The notes beneath the pieces were generated by a model. The model was not told the DNA's origin. It worked only from the letters and a program-made list of their open reading frames with translations, and made no database searches. Shown here in pieces: positions 19,925 through 28,681 of a stretch of DNA of 64,000 bases (the stretch's first letter is position 1; each line of letters opens with the position of its first letter). The stretch lies in contig CM074703.1 in assembly GCA_037367355.1 (NCBI GenBank), positions 1,054,001-1,118,000 on the forward strand, in the 5' to 3' direction. Made by a program: the position numbers and the translations under genes. This DNA is from Neoscytalidium dimidiatum (lineage: Eukaryota; Ascomycota; Dothideomycetes; Botryosphaeriales; Botryosphaeriaceae).

Positions 19925-20752
19925 AGGAGCTGGACCTGCTCAGGCACAACTGCAAGGCAGCAGTGGCTGGCTCGTCGATGGAAGCGCCGAGAGCCAGGCG
20001 CTAAGCCGGGGTCGGACGTGCCAGTCTTCTTCCCTGGGCTCAGGCTGCCCCGTGCTACCTCGAGGCAGCAGTAGTACCAATGGGACGACGCGCGGCAGCA
20101 GAGCCCTCGCTCCGGGCGCATTGTCCATTAGCGAAGTCCCGCTTCGCACTCACCAGATGGGGCCGCCGTCATCCGATGGGGTCGGGGCACGCGGGCCGTC
20201 AGCGAACATTTAACTTGGTCCCAACGCCCACATGTCTGCTGTTTCCTCCTCTGCCGTCCCCGACACACCTTTTCACGCGCCCACCACGGGACCCATCATC
20301 TATCGCGTTGCCTTGTATGTATGCTCTCCATTTTGCATTGACGCATTCGTATATCTCTTTCTTTACCCCGGCGAGCGTCGCTGGATTTTTGATCTTCCTC
20401 TACTTGCCAGGAGACTGGCTCAACTTCGCACCATCGTCCTCTCGCTGCGGATATATAGGGGCGTTACCGTGGCTTCGCTGCTACCCCCTTTGCTGCGGGT
20501 AGTCGCATTCTACGCTATAGTCCTCTCCTCTGCTTCGTCGAGGGCGAGAGTCGAATGCGCGACTCATCTGAAGATGGTCGCATTTCGACTGTGTGCGAGG
20601 TCTGCTGGCCTTGTGGCAAGATAGTGGGAACGAGTCAAGGCTGCACTCGCATCATGCTTGTAAAAGCCTGGGTGGGCTGGGATTCCCACGCTCCAAGGAG
20701 CGTGGGGGTTTGTTTCTGATACGTAAATAGTAAATGTAACTATTAATTCGGC
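19925..20752. other. Intergenic, one weak ORF
   Basis: A plus-strand frame at 20232-20624 encodes a hydrophobic stretch (IYRVALYVCSPFCIDAFVYL), but it has no recognisable family. It could be upstream sequence of the broken gene at 20753. Confidence 0.3.
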
Positions 20753-22231
20753 ATGTTGGGTGCATCTGGCTCTTTTGTCCTGCTGTGTGCTGTCGCTTGC
20801 AACGCATTCATGATGAACGAACGGTTTGAGACGGGCCGCACGCATCGCGTCTTAACCAGGTGGCGCGATGAGCACGTTGGGATGCCTCTGCTTTTTGTGG
20901 ACATCATTTTGTTGAATCCTTGCAAAGGTCTTCTGCTGAGCCTAAGATCGCTTTGCCGTGCGATGGACCTTGAGGTTTACCTTCCTTACGTTGACGAAGA
21001 GCTGGTGAAGGTGCTTCAGGAGTGTTCCGAAGGATTGCACGCCGGAAAGCTTGCGATGCCGACCATCGACTACAACGAGTCTTACCATTGACGTACCTGG
21101 GGGGACAATCAGTGGGGCGTTTATCGTCTCAAAGCTGACAAGATGCTGCCAACAGCCTAGAACCCGCTCGTCGACGACCGTCCGCCTTCCTACGAAGAAG
21201 TCATTGGCTTCACCGCAGCGGGAAGCTGCGAGCCCCTGGAGCTGCGTAGCACCAGTTCAGCACCCGAGGGGGGTGCGACGAATGCGAATGAGCACGCAAC
21301 CGTACCCGCCAGTCTATCGATGCCGCTGCCGCCTTCTGCTATACCAGACCAACGCCCCGAATGCCGATCCGCCGCGGCGGAGGAACAGCGTGGTAACCAC
21401 AACCTCAAGCGCAAAGCCGGGCAGCCTCCCGGGGACCATCGCGACGACAGACAACCCGAACAGCAGGAAGCCGATAGCCCCAGGGAACAAAAGACAGGAG
21501 AGGTGTCTTTGCTGGCTGAGGGAGCAAGCAGGTCGGCAAGCCTCCCGGATTCCCGGTCCACTTCCATTTCACCAAGCTCGGTCATCGACGGAGGGCCTAA
21601 TCGCAGGTTCTTCGATGATGTGCAGCACTGTTACTTTAGTGATGCTGTCGCCTAGTTAAAAGCTGCCTAGTATGTCCGGCCAGATGCCCACGAGGTCTTC
21701 CTCCCGGAGCTGGGGATGCTTGCACAGGCCGCGCGCGAGCGTGACATAGGACGCTACAACCACGTCAGAGTCAATTGCACGTATAAGCTGCGTCAGCGCG
21801 AGCGGAATTTCGGCTCCTCGGGACCTTTCTCGAGCGAGCTTGCGGTCGACGACGAAGCTCGATACATCTTTAGCTTCGTGTACCGGGAAATCGGGCTTGG
21901 ACGTGATCTTCCAATCTTGGACGAGCTTATTGCACTCCGTGATGTCGCGCGTGCTTGTAAACAGGTAGACGCACTGGGCTCAAGTGATGAGTGGCACCAA
22001 TTGAAGCTTATGTTCTTAACGCAGATGGCTGTTTGTATCTTAGTCGTCCTTTACATGGACGACCGTGACTGGTTCGCGTCGGCAACGGAGCAGGCAGAAG
22101 AGCTAGGACAACCCACCCCTATGGAGTACGATCTTGACGATGTGCCTTATATCACTGTCTGGTCTCGCGTAGCTAAGCGGAAAGTAATAGGGTTCTATTG
22201 TTCTGTCCTTGTTTTGAAGATGGCACTATAG
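20753..22231 (+). pseudogene. Hypothetical cargo protein broken by four nonsense codons
   Basis: Three open stretches (20753-21091, 21161-21655, 21671-22231) are all in the same frame with no indel. They are separated only by TGA 21089-21091, TAG 21158-21160, TAG 21653-21655 and TAG 21668-21670. Read through, they give about 490 aa: a helical N-part (AMDLEVYLPYVDEELVKVL), WGDNQWGVYRLKADKMLPTA, DDRPPSYEEVIGF (a PPxY-like motif), a low-complexity middle, then RPDAHEVFLPELGMLAQAA and YNHVRVNCTYKLRQRERNFG. Three of four stops are TAG, as expected from CAG-to-TAG. The layout looks like an unnamed fungal family that I could not put a name to. No intact product is expected. Confidence 0.6.
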
Positions 22232-22400
22232 CGTCGGCCCACATCATTATATCTACTTTCTCTACGGATATGTGCTACTAAACCGGAAGAGTACTCCATT
22301 AAAAACGGTTTCCTTGATACAATTTGAGTGTGAGGGCAGACGCTACGGCCCCTTCGATGAAATAATTACTATTCTTCCACTCTTGGGCTTGTCAGCGCGC

Positions 22401-22835
22401 TCAAGTGGAGCCGTCACTACTGGAAAGTCGTAACCCATGGGAAATTGCCTCGTAAATCCTGAAGTCATCATCCTGAACCTCTGTCGTGGCCTCGGAAATG
22501 TTATCGGAGTACTGCTCGGATACGACGTCTTCGTTGCGTAGGTCGGTGTCGGCGTTGACGTTATCGGCGTTAGCGTCGGTGTGGGCAGAGTACGGCGGAG
22601 GGACCCCCAAGGAAGAGCGATTATAGAAGATGGGGTAGTAGACTGTCTGCGTCTCACGTGGCCTTGCCAGATCGACATAAGAGTCCTCGGAGTGCCAGCT
22701 ACAGACGCGATCACAGAACCGAGAGAAACGATTCCGTAGTCTTTTGAAGAATGGCGAGTGACGGCGACGCTGCCCCGCTCGGGACGTCCGTGTGACGGTG
22801 CAGTCGTGGATCGGTATCAGAATGAAGAGACACAT
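22401..22835 (-). CDS. Small hypothetical protein
   Basis: A 144-aa frame from ATG 22835 (MCLFILIPIHDCTVTRTS). It has an Arg-rich segment (QRRRHSPFFKRLRNRFSRF), then an acidic, Asn/Asp-rich tail and a PPPYS motif. No known domain. It lies convergent with the broken 20753-22231 gene. Confidence 0.35.
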   Translation of the reverse strand: MCLFILIPIHDCTVTRTSRAGQRRRHSPFFKRLRNRFSRFCDRVCSWHSEDSYVDLARPRETQTVYYPIFYNRSSLGVPPPYSAHTDANADNVNADTDLRNEDVVSEQYSDNISEATTEVQDDDFRIYEAISHGLRLSSSDGST

Positions 22836-22885
22836 AGCCGCGGGAGGAGCGAGAGGTCGACAACTCAAGCGCTCCCGCACTGGTT

Positions 22886-23206
22886 TTAAAGCAGTTCTAC
22901 TTTGTCTGCCTTCGAACTAACCCGCTGGAAAACGGTAAGCGTCTTTCGAGACGAATCCCAGAGTCGGGTGGCCTGGAGCTTTCCTGATGCAAGTGACCCG
23001 ACTACCGGCTGTTGAAAGCCAACTCGTGTGTTGCCCGCTGCAGTTCCGGTAGGCGAATGTTTGGATGCGCTGAACGTTCCATTAGGTGTGTGGATCGATG
23101 CAATTTTCCAGGTGCTATAAATCGGACTGTCAGCTGCGCGAAGGTGGTCATCAAAACACAGCACGGTCGCCTGCAAACCGGCATACAAAAAACCAGTAAG
23201 TTGCAT
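22886..23206 (-). CDS. Possible small hypothetical protein
   Basis: A 106-aa frame from ATG 23206 (MQLTGFLYAGLQATVLCFDD). The hydrophobic start could be a signal peptide but lacks a clear basic n-region. No family recognised, and it may be a chance frame. Confidence 0.2.
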   Translation of the reverse strand: MQLTGFLYAGLQATVLCFDDHLRAADSPIYSTWKIASIHTPNGTFSASKHSPTGTAAGNTRVGFQQPVVGSLASGKLQATRLWDSSRKTLTVFQRVSSKADKVELL

Positions 23207-24048
23207 TGTCCGTCTGCCTCCAAGCCGGCTTCTGTTCAGCCGTAACGGATGGTTGATCTTCGCTACTGCGGAGTGCATGCCGGCGTGTCGCTGTTGTGGG
23301 GCATGCGGGTGACCGGCTTCGCTCGCTCCACCGTGGCGCATCGCCGGACGGGCACGCGAGCTGCCTTTTTTTAGCCTCAGCGGCGCGTAACTCTCTTGTC
23401 GTGGCTCGGCTACTAAATTTAGCTATATGGAGAGGACGAGAAAGATGATCCCTTCCTCCCGCTGAACAGCCGAACAGAACACCTCGACTCTGGCGCAGCG
23501 TGTTTGTTCGCGCCATCGGGTAGTAATTTGGCTTTGCGGCCTGCGTAAACGGCAATAGAAGAAAATTATAATGCACTATCGTCTTATTTCTTAGATAGGT
23601 AAGTGTAACGGTTAGCTTCTGCCTCTAAGGATCTAAATACTAAAGAGGGAGAGAGCCTGTCCGCGGTTCCCCTTAAATGGGTACAAGAAGAGGGTGAGCA
23701 CAAGCCATAACTGAGCACTGCGCGCAAGGGCTTGGTTACTAGCAACAGTGTTGAATTGTTGATAAAGAAGTTGGCCACGAAGGTCAGGGCTATCTACGGA
23801 GTGTAATCTACATACAACGGGGAGGCGGATACAATCGAGTTCTCGATCGCGTGGAGCGCGCGGTTTGAACGGCGCTCCAGGTGCTCCTAGTGATGCTGCG
23901 GGACCACGTGACATTCTCGGGTCTGACTCCTTGTCTCAGCGTTCTTCTCCACTTCCTCTTTCTTTCCAGTGGAGGCTACACCGTAATAGTAAGGACATAT
24001 AGTATTGTTATCTTCATGTACTATAATAAGGAAGAGATATAGGGTTCT
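23207..24048. other. Intergenic, AT-rich toward 24 kb
   Basis: No gene recognised. The 23.98-24.06 kb part is AT-rich and probably the 3' flank of the zinc-finger gene. Confidence 0.4.
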
Positions 24049-25089
24049 TTATATAATTCTCGCCGCCTTATGACTTCGAACAGCTGTTTCAACTTCACAG
24101 TTGTGCTTCCTCTTTATCGTTGAGCTTGTCGCGTCCGGACTTTGGCCCGGTTCCTCCATCCTGTCCTCATCCGGCTGGCTCGAGACATCTCCCTCCGCGC
24201 CCTCCGTCCCATTCTTCGTGTCGTGACCACGTTCTTTCTCCTGCTCTATGGCAAAGGGAAGACCGTGACGGTCGCCGAGATGAGTGAGGAATTCGGGTGG
24301 AGAGTGACACGTCTCGTCACTCTCGCACAGCGGATGAGGGCACTTGAGCAGGGGCGCGCCTCCGACAGACCTCTCGAAAGCGCTCAGTGTTCCGGCGTTC
24401 TCGTTGGCGCACCTGCGTTTCGATTGCGACGGTGGAGTCCATCCGCATATGCGCTGGATGTGTTTGAGAATGTGTCCTCTCACATTTCCTCTCGGAAACT
24501 GGCAATACCTTTCTGACGGCCTGTTTCCTTTGTTGCCGAGGCAGAAAGGACACAACGAAGCGAATATGGCAACTCCTTTCTTGACCAAGTTACCGCAGAA
24601 AGGGTCCGTGAGGTTCTTCAAATGTTGCTCGCAGTGCTGTTCCCAGGCATGGCTCGAAGTTGCCCACCATGCGCACTGGTGGCAGAAAAATGTCTCGTCT
24701 TCAAGCGTGGTATCGCAGGGAACGCTATGAGCCTCCGCCAGATGAACTTTGAGCTGCGCAAGGGTGGTGGTGTTCGTTGAGCAACCAAGCCAACCGCAGC
24801 GCTGCCTGGAGCGATGTGCGTGTGTAGTCATATGAGCGGAGATGTCGGAAAGCGGCTGATTAACAAAGTCGAAGTTGCAATGGTTCCAGAGGCACCTGGA
24901 AAAGCGTAGCGATCGGAACACCTCGACACCTCGAGACGCAGTTGCGTTGTCTACCAGCTTTACGCCACCCGCTTCGGAAGCATCGGAGCCTGATGGGTTG
25001 CACGTGGCTGGTAATGCCACAGAGCGTAGTACGCACACATCCTTCGCTTCCTTGCACAAGCGGCTCCTGTGCTTTGTATAGCATGTCAT
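24049..25089 (-). CDS. C2H2-type multi zinc-finger protein, captain-associated
   Basis: A single 346-aa frame from ATG 25089. Cys/His pairs recur: CLWNHCNFDF...HMTTH, CGWLGCSTNTTT...HLAEAH, FCHQCAWWATSS.WEQHCEQH, CPFCLGN...HILKHI and CPHPLC...HLGDRH. That is five or more C2H2-like units followed by an acidic, low-complexity tail and a basic C-terminus (KRKHNCEVETAVRSHKAARI). This order resembles the zinc-finger tails of some fungal DUF3435 proteins, from memory. The captain just upstream on the same strand ends at 25260 with an incomplete finger-like CPWCSH, and a (CA)n-rich gap of 170 bp lies between. It may therefore be a detached captain C-terminus or a separate partner. DNA binding is inferred. 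The frame is intact. Confidence 0.65.
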   Translation of the reverse strand: MTCYTKHRSRLCKEAKDVCVLRSVALPATCNPSGSDASEAGGVKLVDNATASRGVEVFRSLRFSRCLWNHCNFDFVNQPLSDISAHMTTHAHRSRQRCGWLGCSTNTTTLAQLKVHLAEAHSVPCDTTLEDETFFCHQCAWWATSSHAWEQHCEQHLKNLTDPFCGNLVKKGVAIFASLCPFCLGNKGNRPSERYCQFPRGNVRGHILKHIQRICGWTPPSQSKRRCANENAGTLSAFERSVGGAPLLKCPHPLCESDETCHSPPEFLTHLGDRHGLPFAIEQEKERGHDTKNGTEGAEGDVSSQPDEDRMEEPGQSPDATSSTIKRKHNCEVETAVRSHKAARII

Positions 25090-25259
25090 AAGGTGATTGT
25101 TGAAGTATAGCCGCCCACGACTGTCAAGATGATGAGCAAACGCGCCTTTTTAGAAAGGAAAATGAAGAAGGTGAGGTGGAGTTTTTTTTTGGTGGTTGTT
25201 GGGTGTTGTTGTTGTGTGTGTGTGTGTGTGGTGTTGGGGTTGTTCGTTCAGGCACAGAC

Positions 25260-27173
25260 TTACCCTTCGACCGAATGTGAACACCACGGGCACCGGTCAA
25301 TCGTCCCATCTATGCCCGGAATCGGGTAAGACAGGTGCCAAGGGCTAGGGTCCGCCATCTTGACCAGAGGACGGACTGCCTGTTCAAGAGCTATTTCCTT
25401 ACCGCCCTTTTCCGGATAGAAGTTTCGAATCACCTCGGCTCTGGTGGTGTCATACTTGAGTAGAGTCCCGATCCACGGACTTGCCTTCGGGCGTACTCGC
25501 TCGATCGTGCCCTCTTGGATGACTTCGAACTCATCCTCCTCATCGGAGGATCTGTCCGACTCTTCGCTTTCCCGTTCGCCTTCGAAGTACCGGATGCGTT
25601 TACTGCGAAATTGTTGCCTCTTGGCCCGCCTGTACTGCAAAAGCTCCTTGGCAGGTCTGTGAACACGCGGAGCGCGCACTCCCGACTGCTTTAGGGACGC
25701 CGTACTCCGCTTCGGGGCCTGACCGTCCCGCTTAAAGGACATTGACCGTACGAAATCTACTCTTTGCATGTCTGGGACGTCTCCAAACATTAGAGCCTGC
25801 GGATGGACGCCGACGATGGTGGACTGATAAGCTCGAAATGACGCGCTGCTATCGTGGCCCATGATTTGCATCCGCTCGGCTTCCGTGACATTTTCTAAAA
25901 CAGCAAGATTAGATGGTGTTCGTCGAGATAGGGTGGAGCATTCGGTAGATTGCTCACTGTCTAAGATAGCTCCCACGCCGCGTCGGAAACAGTATGGGGT
26001 CAGCGCCTCACTGTAGCCAGCGCGGCGGCCGAGTTCGGTGATTTGGTATTCGAGAGTCGGATACTTGAGAATAGTATCCGCCGATATCCTGTCATGGTGT
26101 ACGGTGGCACGGAGGACAGGAATATCGATCATATTCTTCCGCGCCTTCAAGACCCTTGAATTCGCGCCGCGGGAGACTCGCAGGTCCTGGATATCGCGGT
26201 AGGTCAAGGCTCCATCCGCGATCGCAAGCGCTAGGAAGAGCGTTAGCGGGCATCTTGAGCGGTCTTGTGGCACCTCCGTGAGGACGTAGTGATGCCTAGG
26301 CAGCTCGTTAGATAGGGCCACGATGAGGGTTAAACCCTACCCGCTCTCGCACTCACGCTTCTCCCGGCTTAAGCCGGTACCCTTTTCGAAGTCTTCTAGT
26401 GAACAGTAGTTGGAGCTGCCCAGATCTAAGTACTGAAATCTCGCAATCTTTGTATTTCAGTCCATCGTTTGAGCCCCGATGGTTGATGGACTCCGTGATC
26501 TCGCCGGGCCTGATACTCAGTATAGCAAACATAACGATGCAGAAGGCGAGTTGGATACGTTCGCGCGGGTGGTTGAAGACATGCTCGTCACAGGCCCAGA
26601 GGTATTGGAGGACATCCCGGGTGACGGTCGCGTTTGCGAGGCCCTTAGTAGCACCTTTCGCTAGCGCTATCCCCTCGAGGACGAACCCCTCAATTTACTA
26701 GGTACGCGGTCGTCAGCATCTAGTTTGTTAGGAGGGAGGGAGATAATTTACCTTATTCATAGATGCTACCTCGCCCTTCTCAAAGCTAAAATCATTGCGA
26801 AGCTTGATAATTAGTTGCAGTCTGATCCAGTCCTTCAGAAGCGTGCCCACGCATCGTTTTCCGCCCGACCTGCCGGCCTTCTCCTCAGCCAGCCACCCGA
26901 AGAAAGCCTTGATCGTCTTCAGTTTAGGGACGGCCAAGAGGTCTTCGCACCGGACCTCATCAGGCCAAGGCGACGGGGCGACGACTTTAGACAGAAACCT
27001 GGTGAAGATTAGTTACATGTGAGCGAGGAAGCCAGCCCGGTATATCGGAGCATATCTTACTCATTCCAACGCTTAATCAGATGCGTTTGTTTGTAGTCAG
27101 CTAAGTAAAGCTCCTCCGCGGTAGGCTCAGTAAAGTCTGGCTGGAGGTACTTGAGATACGCCTTCGAAGACAT
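25260..27173 (-). CDS. Starship captain: DUF3435 tyrosine recombinase
   Basis: Four exons fit: 27173-27061, 26998-26752, 26697-26357 and 26295-25260 (579 codons). Intron 1 is GTAAGA...CACCAG, intron 2 GTAAAT...CCTAG and intron 3 GTGAGT...CTAAC...CCTAG. The protein has an N-terminal core-binding-like helical region (TIKAFFGWLAEEKAGRSGGK), then the catalytic domain. Candidate residues are Arg183 in SIRPGEI, Arg338/339 in PYCFRRG, His381 in IMGHD and nucleophile Tyr390 in FRAYQS. After this come a basic/acidic tail and CPWCSH near the end. Captains cut and rejoin DNA to move the whole element. One oddity: with the canonical intron-2 acceptor, exon 3 begins with TAA (26697-26695). Using the GAG 9 nt later (exon from 26688) would avoid it; otherwise it is a CAA-to-TAA nonsense mutation. 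The gene points leftward into the element. Confidence 0.85.
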
Positions 27174-28172
27174 AGTGGCGAGTGAGGTAGGTAGTGAACG
27201 AGCTGACGAGCGCGAGAGAGAAAAAGAGGAGCGGAAGGCCGTAATGCTAGAATTCTGATGGTACCGGGCCTTTTATAGACTGAGGTATTTTCAAGTGCCA
27301 ACACTGAGGACCTCCATTCGTCCCCGTTCTGTCACTTCTCCACTGATAATGCAGCCTGGGCACTAGAGACGCCAGCCACCACGGTCAGCTTGGCATTAGA
27401 GCTGTGGCTCTCATATTAGTTATGCATAAAAGATCCACTATCTTTCCGTGCATCGAATTCCGGCTGGCCGAGAGGCAAGCGGCCGTCTGAAGCCGGATAT
27501 GTCGTTAGCATTAGAGCTCCGTTGATAGCTAATGTCCAGCTTATTACCACCCGTCGCCTAGTCTGATAGCCGGTAGTAAGTAATGCGGTGTGCATTTTAT
27601 GCAAGTAAGGACAAGGTGTTGTACTGTTTCCTGCCTTCCACGCCCTCCTCCGGTCGGGCGTGCTGGAGGCCAGTGACCAGCTTTCGTAAAAAAGGACTAT
27701 AACTATATTACGACTCTAAGAATTTGGACCTCTATGAACCGCGTAGCATGCGGACAGGTTCCTGCGGAATACTATCTACAGAAGATCGTAAGACGGCTTT
27801 CGCGAAGCCGCGAAAAAGGTCGGTCGCAGCAGGCGTCATGCTCGCCTCACCCTGCTGGCCTATCACGAACACGGGGCATCGTCGGCGAGAGCCGCGCGCG
27901 CGCCAGCGCGACTCCAGATCGATGGGCTGCGAAGCGGGTTATCCGGTTTCAGGGATTCAGGCAAAGACTATGCAAAATGGTGGCCGGCCGGGCGCTTAGC
28001 GGGGACGACGAAGCAAGTTGCATGAGGGCTAGCTAGGTTGGGCGCTGGGATGGGAGAACGCAGGCGGGAAGCTGGAACGTGAACGTAAGGAAACGAGACG
28101 TATTAAAACGGAAAGTGTCAGCCGACAAAACGACAAACAAGCACCCAGGTAGCTGGCAAAAGTAGAATTACG
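27174..28172. other. Captain upstream region and presumed element/host junction
   Basis: No gene seen. It should hold the captain promoter and the right edge of the Starship. The direct repeat GCATTAGAGCT occurs at 27393-27403 and 27508-27518, and TGCATAAAA recurs inverted at about 27422 and 27595. The 27.7-28.1 kb part is GC-richer, with short CG-rich palindromes. Confidence 0.45.
27597..27608 (-). other. Candidate Starship 5' target-site motif TTAC(N7)A
   Basis: On the minus strand the sequence reads TTACTTGCATAA, which fits the TTAC(N7)A-type target reported for some Starships and lies about 430 bp upstream of the captain start. Five fixed bases are expected about once per kilobase by chance, so this is weak. 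Confidence 0.2.
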
Positions 28173-28347
28173 TGGATCCGCCGGGAATCGAACCCGGGAC
28201 CACTCCCATTAATTAACCCGAATTAACCCTGATTGGGGGGCAGGGATCGGAGGTGCTAAGGGAGTATTATACTAAGGTTGGAGGTTAGCGTGTTTCCTAA
28301 TTGGGAAAGGCTGCTTGATAGAAGCTTACCCACTAAACCACAGACCC
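28173..28347 (-). tRNA. tRNA-Ala(AGC)-like gene with two internal insertions
   Basis: The ends pair as a 7-bp acceptor stem (GGGTCTG with CGGATCC, discriminator A), including the G3-U70 wobble that is the alanine identity element. The TpsiC arm is perfect (CCGGG/CCCGG, loop TTCGATT). A 5-bp anticodon stem CTCCC/GGGAG holds TTAGCA, giving anticodon AGC. A-box TGGTTTAGTGG and B-box GGTTCGATTCC are intact. Two insertions interrupt it. One of 45 nt (28253-28209) lies at position 37/38, the normal tRNA-intron site. The other, of 58 nt (28329-28272), is in the D-loop, starts GTAAGC, contains GCTAAC and ends TTAG, like a spliceosomal intron. Without both, 72 nt remain, with a weak D stem. It may be functional, a pseudogene or unusual. 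It lies next to the presumed Starship edge. Confidence 0.45.
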
Positions 28348-28681
28348 ATTTGCTGTTGATGAATAACATTCGGAATCAAAAAAATATATATTCTAACTAT
28401 TTCCCTCACATCAGCCGATTCACTAAAAAGAACCTCCGGATTAGCATACTAGCGTAAGATTAGACAGGTGGCATCAGCGCTAGTCCGTGTTGCACAGGGA
28501 GATTAGCGTCTCATGGAATTCGACGCTGAGTTTCTCCGGGGCGGATGCAGGGTCGGAGAGAACAAGGTGTGGGTGCGATGCTGGAACGGGAGATTTATCC
28601 GCCGACGTCATTGGAGGGGTCAGAGTGCCCCGCCATGCCAATTCGAAAACTCGACAACACCGGAGCCAACACAGTCTCAAC

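Larger units (their letters stand above)
1..27608 (-). mobile_element. Starship giant transposon, captain end (left part off the window)
   Basis: The assignment rests on gene content. A DUF3435 tyrosine-recombinase (captain) gene lies at the right end and is transcribed leftward. Behind it lie a patatin-like protein, a DUF3723 gene and a ferric reductase, families reported as recurrent Starship accessory genes, plus MADS-like, RING, zinc-finger and pseudokinase genes. Captains are normally the first gene at one element edge and point inward, so the element should run from just right of 27173 past position 1. The right boundary is not proven. A TTAC(N7)A-type site on the minus strand at 27597-27608 is one candidate, and the edge must lie before the host gene starting at 28682. 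Much of the left cargo is decayed in a RIP-like way. Confidence 0.8.
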
